A stretch of DNA of 14,865 nt. Origin: Mariprofundaceae bacterium (GTDB lineage: Bacteria > Pseudomonadota > Zetaproteobacteria > Mariprofundales > Mariprofundaceae). Shown one piece after another: positions 1 to 7,489 of the stretch. The DNA lies in the NCBI GenBank assembly GCA_030950835.1, contig JAUZQU010000166.1:1-14865 (forward strand), given 5' to 3'. The stretch's first letter is position 1. Every line of letters starts with the position of its first letter. Under the pieces are notes generated by a model. It made no database searches, was not told the DNA's origin, and saw nothing but the letters and a program-made list of their open reading frames with translations. A program made the translations under genes and the position numbers.

Positions 1-1
1 T

Positions 2-1522
2 GCGGATTGGGTGCGCCATGAGGCTGAACGGGCTGAAGTGATTGCTGAAATTGAAACTGCTGATCCGCGTTTGTTGGCATTATTGAATGAACAAGATATA
101 GATGCTGAAGATGATGGAATATTGATTCGGCGGGTGATTAATCAAGATGGACGCTCGCGTGCTTGGGTGAATGGTATACCGACTTCTGCGGGTGTATTAA
201 AAGCCATCGGGGCGATTTGTTTAGACTTACATGGGCAACATGAACATCAAACCTTGTTGCAAGTCGATTTTCAACGCCTGCTTATTGATAGTCGGCTTGA
301 TGCTGGCAGTAAAAATGAAGTGCAGCGTACGTTCACGGCTTTTAAAGCAGTGAAAAAACAACTGAAATCGTTGCATGCTAATCGTGAAGATGCACAAGAG
401 CAGGAAACATGGATGCGTGATGAGTCGGCACGAGTGTTGGCGTTGAATGTAGAGGTGGGTTTAGAAGGGCAGTTAGAAGCTGAAACTGCAGCAGCCCGTT
501 TTGCCGAACAGATTCAGCAGGTTTCCGCATCAGCACTGACTTTGTTGGATGAAGGCGAAAATAATGTGCGCTCTATGGTGGCGCAGGTGAGCCATCAGCT
601 TGCTGGGGTGTCAGAACATCATACCGCCTTACAAGAAGCGCAAGATTTATGTGCCCAAATGGAAACTTTGGTAGGTGAAATTACCCCTTATTTACAAGAA
701 GCTTTGGATAATCAGCTGGATTTAGCGCAATTACAACAAGCTGAGGATAGATTAGCAGAGCTGAGAGCGTGTTTACGCCGCCATCATACAGATGAGCAAG
801 GTTTGCTTGATTTATTACATGATTGGGATGAGAAATTAAGTGCTTTAGATACGGCATCTTGGGATGAAGAAGCGTTAAAAGAGAAGCTGGAAACATGTGA
901 ACAAGCATACCAACAAGCTGCGGCTGCTTTGCATGAAGCGCGTGTAGGTTCTGCTGCACAATTGCTTGCTGCGATGCGCCCATTTTTGAATCAACTGGGT
1001 TTAAAGAACATGCAATTGCAGGTGAGCATTGTGGCGCAAGAAGAAAGCAAATCTTGGTTTAATAATGGCTGGGATGTGATTGAATTTTTAGCTGCAGCGA
1101 ATCCAGGTGAACCCTTTAAAAGCTTGGCTGAAACGGCTTCTGGGGGTGAGTTAAGTCGCTTGGTCTTGGCATTGAAAGGTTGTGGTGCTTTGGAAGATTC
1201 TCCGATGACGGCAGTATTTGATGAAGTGGACGTGGGCATTGGTGGTGAAACGGGCTGGTGTGTGGGTGAATTGTTGCAGAAAATGGGGCAAACGCGGCAA
1301 GTATTGGTGGTTTCACATTTGCCACAGGTGGCAGCTTGTGCCAATCATCAGGTGGTGATTGAAAAGTTTGTGCGTGATGGGCGTACTTTTACCCAGTTGA
1401 ATGCTTTGCAAGATGTAGCAAGAATTGAAGAAATGGCGCGTATGTTGGGTGGGGCGAATGATGAAAGTATGCATCATGCGGCGCAGATGTTGGACCGAGG
1501 TTTACGCTGCCACGCATCATGA
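2..1522 (+). CDS. recN: DNA repair protein RecN (5' partial)
   Basis: RecN is an SMC-like ATPase that acts at DNA double-strand breaks during recombinational repair. The reading frame is open from base 2, and the first residues (ADWVRHEAERAEV) match the region just after the N-terminal ATP-binding segment of E. coli RecN. About 50 residues, including Walker A, therefore lie upstream of the window, and the GTG at 11 is internal. Visible are the DGRSRAWVNG and LDLHGQHEHQ blocks, a long helical coiled-coil middle, the ABC signature ASGGELSR (about 1136-1159), Walker B with FDEVDVGIGG (about 1217-1246), and the H-loop VVSHLPQVA (about 1307-1333). The C-terminal EMARMLGG is also typical. The inferred full length of about 555 residues matches the family. 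The stop overlaps the next start (ATGA), so the two genes are probably translationally coupled. Confidence 0.97.
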   Translation, partial: ADWVRHEAERAEVIAEIETADPRLLALLNEQDIDAEDDGILIRRVINQDGRSRAWVNGIPTSAGVLKAIGAICLDLHGQHEHQTLLQVDFQRLLIDSRLDAGSKNEVQRTFTAFKAVKKQLKSLHANREDAQEQETWMRDESARVLALNVEVGLEGQLEAETAAARFAEQIQQVSASALTLLDEGENNVRSMVAQVSHQLAGVSEHHTALQEAQDLCAQMETLVGEITPYLQEALDNQLDLAQLQQAEDRLAELRACLRRHHTDEQGLLDLLHDWDEKLSALDTASWDEEALKEKLETCEQAYQQAAAALHEARVGSAAQLLAAMRPFLNQLGLKNMQLQVSIVAQEESKSWFNNGWDVIEFLAAANPGEPFKSLAETASGGELSRLVLALKGCGALEDSPMTAVFDEVDVGIGGETGWCVGELLQKMGQTRQVLVVSHLPQVAACANHQVVIEKFVRDGRTFTQLNALQDVARIEEMARMLGGANDESMHHAAQMLDRGLRCHAS

Positions 1523-1992
1523 AAGCCGAGCATATTCAGCTTAGAGCGGCACAGGTTCAGGATGTTGAAGCTATGTATCAACTGATGTTGCCTTTGATGC
1601 AAGACAAAACCCTCATTCAGCGCGATAAAGATGATTTATACCAACATGTACAAGAATTTGTAGTTGCCATTGTCGATGAGCAGCTGTTGGGTGTAGCAGC
1701 TTTACATGTTTATGCCTCTAATCTTGCTGAAATACGCTCTTTGGTGGTTGCACCCCATGCCCAAGGTTGGGGTTTGGGGCTATTATTGGTGCAAAACTGT
1801 GAAGACTTTGCCCGCCAAGTAGGTGTAAGCACGGTATTTGCCTTAACGTATGTAGACACTTTTTTTATCAAACAAGGTTATCGGGTAGTGAGCAAAGAAA
1901 GTTTGCCACAAAAGGTGTGGACAGTGTGTATTCACTGCCCCAAGTTCAGCTTTTGTGATGAAATCGCAGTGCAAAAAGATTTAGTTTCCTAA
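1519..1992 (+). CDS. argA: GNAT N-acetyltransferase, short ArgA-like N-acetylglutamate synthase
   Basis: This 157-residue single-domain GNAT acetyltransferase resembles the short stand-alone N-acetylglutamate synthases, which transfer acetyl from acetyl-CoA to glutamate in the first step of arginine synthesis. The N-terminal strand IQLRAAQVQDVEAMYQL, the EIRSL strand (71-75) and the acetyl-CoA pyrophosphate loop QGWGLG (82-87, a Q-x-x-G-x-G form) are visible. So are FALTYVDTFFIKQGYRVV and the C-terminal CIHCPKFSFCDE block (137-148), which is characteristic of this subgroup; its Cys-x2-Cys-x5-Cys spacing could bind metal. There is no amino-acid-kinase domain, unlike E. coli ArgA. The ATG lies inside the recN stop (ATGA overlap). 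Substrate assignment rests on family resemblance; another GNAT activity is possible. Confidence 0.75.
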   Translation: MKAEHIQLRAAQVQDVEAMYQLMLPLMQDKTLIQRDKDDLYQHVQEFVVAIVDEQLLGVAALHVYASNLAEIRSLVVAPHAQGWGLGLLLVQNCEDFARQVGVSTVFALTYVDTFFIKQGYRVVSKESLPQKVWTVCIHCPKFSFCDEIAVQKDLVS

Positions 1993-2007
1993 ATACCTCA
2001 CCTGCTT

Positions 2008-2910
2008 TTAAACACAAACACCTAGTACAGTGAGAGGAATATCACCTTCTGCAGTCAGTGAACTATTCTTTTCAGCGACTTCAATGGGAAGCAGGGCAAT
2101 GCCAAGGTGTTCTCCTTGGGTATTGCTGGCTAGGCTGGACAACATGCCAACTTTGGCGCTGCTGAAAATAGGGCAGGGCAGGGTAGAGACCGCTTTGTCG
2201 AGTTGAACACGGTATAACTTCTTTTTAATACCACCACGCCAATGCATACGGCTGGTCACTTCTTGCCCCACATAACAACCCTTATCAAAACTGACACCTT
2301 GGCGCTCGATCAAGTTGGCATTTAAAGGAAATATTTTATCATCTAAGTCTACACCAAACATGGGCATGCCTTGGCAAATACGCTGTTGGATGATGCTATT
2401 TTCATCGACATTACTCTGGATTTCCACCTTCTCACCAACTACCCATACACCATCATCCGCTGCCTCGGCAAAACGCATACTATGTACATCAGCTTGGTGC
2501 GCTGTGGCAAGCGCAGATGTTTGGGGAATAGGCAGTTGTTTTTCGGCGAGATAGTCATCCACACCTTGCCCTTGAATGCTCCAGACCTGCCATGATGAGA
2601 GCATACCAATGCGTAATTCATAACCCAAAGCAAAGCGGCGTAAACGTTCGACCAGCGTGAGAGCTGAGGCGCTGGGGCAAATGAATATCACTTCATTGTT
2701 TTGTGCTTGTAGCAGATGAAAATCGGTGATGAGCTTGCCTTGGGCAGTTAAAATAGCGGAGTAGATGGCTTGTTGATTGGATACTTGCTGGGTGTCTTGG
2801 CTGATTTGCCCTTGCAGGTATGTCAAAATATTTTCACCAGATGCTTTGACCACAGCAAAGGATTTCCTTAGGCAAACTTGGGGTTGTTGCATGTTATTGG
2901 CTGAGGTCAT
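2008..2910 (-). CDS. ygfZ: tRNA-modifying / iron-sulfur assembly folate-binding protein YgfZ
   Basis: YgfZ (CAF17/GcvT-like fold) is a folate-binding protein that supports maturation or repair of certain Fe-S enzymes, including the tRNA methylthiotransferase MiaB in E. coli. The 300-residue product carries the family signature KGCYVGQE (210-217), with the redox-important Cys212, followed by VTSRMHWRG. The N-terminal YLQGQISQD block (31-39) is the GcvT-like folate-domain start. The ATG at 2910 is preceded by an AAGGA ribosome site about 6 bases upstream; a second ATG 6 codons in is a less likely start. The gene converges on argA with only 15 bases between them, and its upstream region contains the DnaA-box cluster. 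Length is close to the bacterial family norm. Confidence 0.93.
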   Translation of the reverse strand: MTSANNMQQPQVCLRKSFAVVKASGENILTYLQGQISQDTQQVSNQQAIYSAILTAQGKLITDFHLLQAQNNEVIFICPSASALTLVERLRRFALGYELRIGMLSSWQVWSIQGQGVDDYLAEKQLPIPQTSALATAHQADVHSMRFAEAADDGVWVVGEKVEIQSNVDENSIIQQRICQGMPMFGVDLDDKIFPLNANLIERQGVSFDKGCYVGQEVTSRMHWRGGIKKKLYRVQLDKAVSTLPCPIFSSAKVGMLSSLASNTQGEHLGIALLPIEVAEKNSSLTAEGDIPLTVLGVCV

Positions 2911-2980
2911 GGAGTATCCTTTTTGAGTATTTTTGGCTTAACTTATAGTATAATAAAGGCTTTATGAAGCATAGATGAAG

Positions 2981-3015
2981 TTCTCCACAGAAACTGTGGA
3001 TAACTTTGTGGATAA
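2981..3015. promoter_or_regulatory. Cluster of three DnaA-box-like sites
   Basis: Two perfect matches to the DnaA box TTATCCACA, read on the - strand (TGTGGATAA on +), lie at 2995-3003 and 3007-3015, 12 bases start to start. A one-mismatch box TTCTCCACA lies on the + strand at 2981-2989. The first and second boxes face each other as a near-palindrome: TTCTCCACAG, three A, CTGTGGATAA (2981-3003). The cluster sits about 70-105 bases upstream of the ygfZ start. Likely roles are DnaA-dependent control of ygfZ or a DnaA-titrating or reactivating locus. Matches are exact in sequence; function is inferred. Confidence 0.6.
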
Positions 3016-3090
3016 GCTTCCTATTACTCTGTATTTTATTGAACACTTAAGGCTTTTGGCACGTGTGCTTAAAAAATAGGCAGTTTACTT

Positions 3091-3099
3091 TTATCCATA
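3091..3099 (+). promoter_or_regulatory. Outlying DnaA-box-like 9-mer
   Basis: TTATCCATA differs from the DnaA box consensus TTATCCACA at one base. It lies about 75 bases from the main three-box cluster, in the same AT-rich gap. A single near-match could occur by chance; proximity to the cluster is the only reason to list it. Confidence 0.3.
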
Positions 3100-3148
3100 T
3101 AAAACAACCATTTAGTATGTTCAAGCTCTGCTTATGAACGAAGAAAAG

Positions 3149-3181
3149 TTGCCAATTGCTGAAAAAAACATAAATCGGCAA
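3149..3181 (-). terminator. Intrinsic terminator of the hpnCDE operon
   Basis: Read on the - strand about 30 bases past the hpnE stop, TTGCCGATT (3181-3173) pairs with AATTGGCAA (3157-3149). This gives a 9-bp stem with one G-U wobble and a 15-base U-rich loop. The transcript then continues CUUUUCUU, a short U-rich tract. The + strand reading lacks a downstream U tract, so the signal is directional and ends the hpn transcript. Confidence 0.65.
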
Positions 3182-3210
3182 AAAAGGTGAATAACTAAGG
3201 GTGTCAAGCA

Positions 3211-4443
3211 CTATTTTAAGAGTTTTATAGCAGATCGGGCTGCTTTTTCACCCTGTAATACTGCAAGTTCAATGGTAGCAGGAAGTTGACCCGGATTAGG
3301 CATTTCACCAGCATCAAAGATGTGTGCTGGAAGTGAGCTTGGTTGTTGCTCGCGAACCAACACAGTAGCGCGTTTTTCACAAATAACACGGCTATATTGA
3401 GGTGGCGTCAATTTTTTGTCGAACATACTTTCTAACTCTTGCATGACTTTTTGCACACAAGCTTCTTGGCTTAGGTTAGCCGAATCTGCGCTGATGGTGA
3501 TGCACAGGTGTTGTAAGCTGCCTTGTTCAGAAAGCATGGTGGAAACATCGAATAACCACTGGCTGTATGTACCCAGCATACCCAACATCATGCTTGGCAT
3601 GGGAAGCGGCTGCTCAAACCACAGATGAACATTGGTGATGGCTTGGCAGGCAACGGTTTGCTTGCTGCCTAATAAGCGGTGACGGGCAAAAGCGGGTAAA
3701 GCCAAGATGATAGCATCGTGATTTAAACTGCTGACATCGCGGATACTGTGCCGCAAATGGATGTTGACACCTGCTTGTTCGAGCTTGTCTTGTATCGGTG
3801 TTATCAAGGCTTGGCTTAGGGGTTGGTTAAACCAGCCCATTTTGGCATTTTTATGCGCGGAAAAGGATGTGTTTAAGACGCGGGCAAAGGTTTTGGCATT
3901 GGCAGTGTTTATGGGCTCGTTCATCACACCCAAACACAGCACTTCCAACATATCTTGAATCAACAATGCAGGTGCTTGGCATTGTTCTAACCATTGGCGC
4001 ACGGTTAATGTCTCATCTTGGATGTTTTTCATGCTTAAAGCGATGCGCAACATGGCTTTGACGCTGGAAAAGTCATGCTGTGGCAGCTTGGCGACTGCCC
4101 ATAACAAGGCTAAAGCAATGGGTAGTTTGGAAGTTGCCTTTAAAGCGAAGAAACCGCGTGGTTTATCCCATAAAGGTAAGGTTAAACTATCTTGCCAAGA
4201 GACAAGCTGGCCGGCATCCACATCTTCTAGCAGTTGTTTGGTGGCATGATATGCGCCGACCATCATGTGCGGCCCATTATCCACCCATGCTTGTATGTTT
4301 TGATCATAAAAGGACTTGGTTCGACCACCTAAAGCAGGTGCAGCTTCATATAAATCAATGGCATAACCCTGTTTAGATAGGCGAAACGCAGCCGTTAAAC
4401 CTGCCATACCACCACCGACAATTGCTACACGTTGCGCTTGCAT
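3211..4443 (-). CDS. hpnE: Hydroxysqualene dehydroxylase HpnE
   Basis: HpnE is a FAD-dependent amine-oxidase/desaturase-like enzyme that reduces hydroxysqualene to squalene, the last step of the HpnCDE route. The 410-residue protein starts with a Rossmann FAD site, VAIVGGGMAGL (G10-x-G12-x-x-G15), then the ribose-binding acid in LYEA (Glu33), GGRTKSF (39-45) and the family block DNGPHMMVGAY (55-65). The C-terminal PATIELAVLQGEKAA resembles the FAD-closing motif of this superfamily. There are only 6 bases between the hpnD stop and this ATG, so the two are probably co-translated. No strong ribosome site is seen. The gene is followed by an intrinsic terminator. Length is normal for the family. 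Confidence 0.93.
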   Translation of the reverse strand: MQAQRVAIVGGGMAGLTAAFRLSKQGYAIDLYEAAPALGGRTKSFYDQNIQAWVDNGPHMMVGAYHATKQLLEDVDAGQLVSWQDSLTLPLWDKPRGFFALKATSKLPIALALLWAVAKLPQHDFSSVKAMLRIALSMKNIQDETLTVRQWLEQCQAPALLIQDMLEVLCLGVMNEPINTANAKTFARVLNTSFSAHKNAKMGWFNQPLSQALITPIQDKLEQAGVNIHLRHSIRDVSSLNHDAIILALPAFARHRLLGSKQTVACQAITNVHLWFEQPLPMPSMMLGMLGTYSQWLFDVSTMLSEQGSLQHLCITISADSANLSQEACVQKVMQELESMFDKKLTPPQYSRVICEKRATVLVREQQPSSLPAHIFDAGEMPNPGQLPATIELAVLQGEKAARSAIKLLK

Positions 4444-4449
4444 AAACGA

Positions 4450-5352
4450 CTAAAAATCCAGCTTTAAAGCGATGTGGTGTGCGGGTGCTTTTCTGGCAGC
4501 CTTTTTTTCATAACGCCAAGTCCGCCATGCTACCCATATTTTGCGCAAAGGGCTTAAACGTGCAGAGTGATTCCACACATCATAGTCAATAGACTCTAAT
4601 TTTGCCAAATGTGCATAATAAATCGCGCCCATCATCAAGGAAGGGCAAAGGCTTTGCCTGTCTTCTGCGGGCAAGGCAGCAAGCGCATCTTGATAGGCAG
4701 TGTGGGCTTGTTGTTGATAGTATTCGAACAGGGCTTTGAGGTTAGCATTGGTGGCTTGGTTATCTGTAAAACCTTGGCGAATATCTTGGTCAGTCACTTT
4801 GAACTGAGCGCGAATCTGTTGGGGTAAATAGATGCGGTTGATTTTGGTATCTTCATAGACATCACGCAGGATGTTGGTGAGTTGTAGGGCATCACCCATG
4901 CGCAGGGCAAAGGTTTTGGATTGTTCATCTTTAAAACCAAACACAGCAATGGACAATAAACCCACCACCCCAGCCACACGGTAACAATACAATTTTAAAT
5001 CATCTTCACTAACAATAGCTTTGCCTTCCACATCCATCAACATGCCTTGAATCATTTCAAAGAGCAGACTTTGTTCGATAGGAAAATTATCTTTTGTCCA
5101 CATCAACTCTTTACCCACAGGGTGCCTAGCTTTATCTGCATAGACCCTATCTATTTCTTGTTTCCAGAAGTGCAGTTTGGTTCTGGCTACATCTTTATCT
5201 TTAATTTCATCTGCAATATCATCCACTTCACGACAAAAAGCATACAATGCCATCATGGCACGGCGTTTTTCCGGGCTTAAAAACAAAAAAGCATAAAAAA
5301 ATGATGAACCAGAACCACGGGTTTTATCTTCGCAATATTTTTCAGGGGTCAT
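4450..5352 (-). CDS. hpnD: Presqualene diphosphate synthase HpnD
   Basis: HpnD is a trans-isoprenyl diphosphate synthase that condenses two farnesyl diphosphates to presqualene diphosphate. In the 300-residue product the two Mg2+-binding aspartate motifs are intact: DDIADE (44-49) and NILRDVYED (160-168). TRGSGSSFFYAFLFL (11-25) and YCYRVAG (122-128) are typical of the subfamily. The frame is open upstream to an ATG at 5433, but the start at 5352 is preferred. It gives the usual MTPEKYCEDK-type N-terminus, has GAGGA 6 bases upstream, and overlaps the hpnC stop as ATGA. The C-terminus is strongly basic (WRYEKKAARK), as expected for a protein touching the membrane surface. Confidence 0.94.
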   Translation of the reverse strand: MTPEKYCEDKTRGSGSSFFYAFLFLSPEKRRAMMALYAFCREVDDIADEIKDKDVARTKLHFWKQEIDRVYADKARHPVGKELMWTKDNFPIEQSLLFEMIQGMLMDVEGKAIVSEDDLKLYCYRVAGVVGLLSIAVFGFKDEQSKTFALRMGDALQLTNILRDVYEDTKINRIYLPQQIRAQFKVTDQDIRQGFTDNQATNANLKALFEYYQQQAHTAYQDALAALPAEDRQSLCPSLMMGAIYYAHLAKLESIDYDVWNHSARLSPLRKIWVAWRTWRYEKKAARKAPAHHIALKLDF

Positions 5353-6245
5353 GTTTGTCCTCGTTTGTTGGCGTAATATCGGGGGAATAGGCTGAGCAGT
5401 GCAATGTTCAGGCTTACTTTCAACCAAGACCAAGTGTTCAGCTTAGGGCGTTGGTGTAAGGGGTCTTCTAATTTGGCGGTAGTGTGTAAAATAGATAAAC
5501 CACCTGCAAGCGTAGCGGCGATTTGTATGCGCAAACGCAGGGGTAAATAGGGAAGTAAACCATATCCTTGCTGAAATAACGCCTCAGTGGATAGAATTGC
5601 TTGTTGAATGGCAGGTTGCAGTTGTGGTGAGGTGAGGTTGCCATCAAGTAAGTCTTGGGTGTTTACACCTGCGAGCTCTAACCATTCCGTTGCCAAATAA
5701 CATCGTTGATTGGGCAAATCTCTGCTGAAATCTTGCCAGAAGTTGGTGAGTTGTAGGGCGGTACAAATGGCATCAGAGCAATCTAAGGCGTGTTTGTCTT
5801 GGATGCCGTGCAGCGCCAACATCAAACGACCAATCGGGTCAGCAGAGTGTTTGGCATACCATTTTAGTGCATCAAGGTTGGCAAAACCTTGAAAATGCAC
5901 GTCCATGCGAAAAGCAGTCAACAAATCACGGAAAAGCTGCTCTGGCAGCTCAAAATCTTGCATTACATCGGCTAAAGCAGTGAAAATAGGGTGCTTACTT
6001 TGTCCAAGTAGGCATAAATCTAGCTGCTTTTCCCAATCATCCAGCATCTCAATGCGTTGTTCAGGCGTAAAATCACCTTCATCAGCAAAATCATCGGCTT
6101 CACGGGCAAAGGCATAAATAACGGCAATAGCAGCCCTTAAATCAGCGCGTAATAAAAGGGAGGCGGTAGGAAAATTTTCATAATGTTGGTTGGCAATATC
6201 TTGGCAATGTTGATAAGCCTGCAATAAGGAGTCGCTCTTTAGCAT
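5349..6245 (-). CDS. hpnC: Squalene synthase-like hydroxysqualene synthase HpnC
   Basis: HpnC converts presqualene diphosphate to hydroxysqualene. The 298-residue protein is a paralogue of HpnD with both metal-binding motifs: AREADDFADEGD (47-58) and NFWQDFSRD (168-176), the second followed by the CYLA block typical of HpnC. HYENFPTASLLL (21-32) is also a subgroup feature. It is the first gene of the - strand operon. An in-frame stop just 3 codons upstream of the ATG at 6245 fixes the start, although the ribosome site is weak. The gene overlaps hpnD by 4 bases. Its promoter must lie in the divergent gap, but no clear -35/-10 pair is visible there. Confidence 0.94.
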   Translation of the reverse strand: MLKSDSLLQAYQHCQDIANQHYENFPTASLLLRADLRAAIAVIYAFAREADDFADEGDFTPEQRIEMLDDWEKQLDLCLLGQSKHPIFTALADVMQDFELPEQLFRDLLTAFRMDVHFQGFANLDALKWYAKHSADPIGRLMLALHGIQDKHALDCSDAICTALQLTNFWQDFSRDLPNQRCYLATEWLELAGVNTQDLLDGNLTSPQLQPAIQQAILSTEALFQQGYGLLPYLPLRLRIQIAATLAGGLSILHTTAKLEDPLHQRPKLNTWSWLKVSLNIALLSLFPRYYANKRGQT

Positions 6246-6405
6246 TGCAGCATCTTAAAGCCTATGTGCATGAAGGCAAGAATGAACCCTATGTTGTGGC
6301 TGACTTTTACAAATTCGGCATGTTTTTTGCTCCTTCTTCTTTCTATGGATTACTTTGTTCTTGTGATGTGCAGGGTTGACTATAACTAGCCACAAAGAGG
6401 TGATT
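6246..6405. other. Divergent intergenic region between hpnC and the exchanger gene
   Basis: This 160-base gap must carry the promoters for the - strand hpn operon and the + strand transporter run. No good -35/-10 pair is seen for either. Two small overlapping + strand frames cross it. One of about 41 codons runs from ATG 6264 to TAG 6389 and has a Leu-rich hydrophobic middle. The other reaches TGA 6377-6379, could begin at TTG 6245, and reads like ordinary protein (VHEGKNEPYVVADFYKFG). Neither has a well-placed ribosome site, so neither is called a gene. Confidence 0.5.
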
Positions 6406-7413
6406 TTGGATACATTATGGATGTTATGTTTTGCTTTGATTTTGGTGCTTGTTGCCGCGTTGTTGTTTGTGAATGCTTTGGAATACCTTGGTGAGCGTAT
6501 GGGTGTTTCAGAAGGGGTGACAGGCTCTATCTTTGCAGCAGTGGGCACAGCGATGCCTGAAACCATTGTGCCTTTGGTAGCGATTTTGGCAGGTGGTGCT
6601 TCGCTTGAAATGAATCATGCGATTGGGCTTGGTGCGATTCTTGGAGCGCCGTTTATGTTGGCAACGCTTGCCTTGGGTTTGCTGGCATTATTTGCAGGTT
6701 TAAAACGTGGCTGGACAACAACTTTAAAGCCTGAACCTACAGGTTTGCAGCGCGACTTATGCTTTTTCATGGTCGGTTTTGGCGTGGTGGTCGGGGCAGC
6801 GATGTTGCCTTCATCATGGCTCTTACCCAGAACCATGATTGCCATATTCTTATTGTGTTTTTATGCGTTTTATTTGTACCGAACCATACAAGCCAGCCAA
6901 AGTTTGGTGCAAGATGGGCATGAAACTGTGGCACACCATGATTTGTATGTGGGTTTTATACCTTTGCCGCAAAGTTGGATGGCGGTATTGCAGTTGTTAT
7001 TGGCGTTAGGGCTGTTGATTTGGGGGGCGAAGATTTTTGTCTTTTATATTGAGGTAGCAAGTGTGATGCTGGGTATTTCGGCATTGCTGGTATCCCTGTT
7101 GCTTGTGCCTTTTGCTACGGAGCTTCCCGAAAAAATGAACTCAATTTTATGGGTGCGTAGAGGTAAAGACACCTTGGCTTTTGGTAATATCACTGGTGCG
7201 ATGGTCTTTCAAGGCACTGTGATTCCAGCGGTGGCAATGTTATTGATGCCATGGTTATTTTCTGATGTTTATGCTGTTGTAGCGGTTTTTTTAGCGTTCT
7301 CGGGTGCTTTTTGGCTCTTATTCTTGCGTAAATACCATATTTTGACACCTTTATACTTGCTGATAGCGAACGTTTTTTATGCGGCTTTTATTCTGTTTGT
7401 GCTCATCCTTTGA
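6406..7413 (+). CDS. CaCA-type sodium/calcium exchanger-like membrane protein
   Basis: This hydrophobic protein of about 335 residues has two inverted alpha-repeat-like regions, as in the Ca2+/cation antiporter (CaCA) superfamily. The first contains GSIFAAVGTAMPE (near residue 40-52 from this start). The second contains VSLLLVPFATELPE (about 229-242) followed by GNITGAMVF (about 260-268). Between them is a charged loop (about 161-181). About ten membrane spans are likely. The first repeat has LGAILGAP where family members usually have a GNxxGSN-type motif, so the ion-binding set is atypical and the ion is unknown. The chosen start is TTG 6406, 5 bases after AGAGG. TTG 6376 and ATG 6421 are in frame and possible. 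Na+/Ca2+ exchange is inferred from fold resemblance only. Confidence 0.7.
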   Translation: MDTLWMLCFALILVLVAALLFVNALEYLGERMGVSEGVTGSIFAAVGTAMPETIVPLVAILAGGASLEMNHAIGLGAILGAPFMLATLALGLLALFAGLKRGWTTTLKPEPTGLQRDLCFFMVGFGVVVGAAMLPSSWLLPRTMIAIFLLCFYAFYLYRTIQASQSLVQDGHETVAHHDLYVGFIPLPQSWMAVLQLLLALGLLIWGAKIFVFYIEVASVMLGISALLVSLLLVPFATELPEKMNSILWVRRGKDTLAFGNITGAMVFQGTVIPAVAMLLMPWLFSDVYAVVAVFLAFSGAFWLLFLRKYHILTPLYLLIANVFYAAFILFVLIL

Positions 7414-7489
7414 TTTTTATCTATAAATATGCTTTGATTGAACCATAAGTTTGATTTTAAAAGTATATTTAACAAGGGGTTTATAAAGG

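Larger units (their letters stand above)
2911..3210. other. 300-base intergenic region between ygfZ and hpnE
   Basis: No credible protein gene is present; the longest frames are under 20 codons (for example ATG at 3134 to TGA at 3190). The region is AT-rich. It holds the ygfZ ribosome site (about 2916-2921), a TATAAT-like stretch at 2949-2954 that also reads TATACT on the - strand, a cluster of DnaA-box-like 9-mers (2981-3015), one outlying box-like site (3091-3099), and the hpnE terminator (3149-3181). Both flanking genes are on the - strand, so the ygfZ promoter should lie between about 2925 and 3140. No convincing -35 pairs with the -10-like sequences. Confidence 0.7.

Noticed and set aside
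1997..2034. CTCAC/GTGAG inverted repeat as a terminator between argA and ygfZ
   Set aside because: Five-base arms separated by a 28-base loop with no U tract; too weak, and it extends into the ygfZ coding end.
5353..5433. 27-residue N-terminal extension of HpnD from an upstream ATG
   Set aside because: It lies wholly inside hpnC, lacks family similarity, and the ATG at 5352 has a good ribosome site, the typical N-terminus and an ATGA overlap with the hpnC stop.
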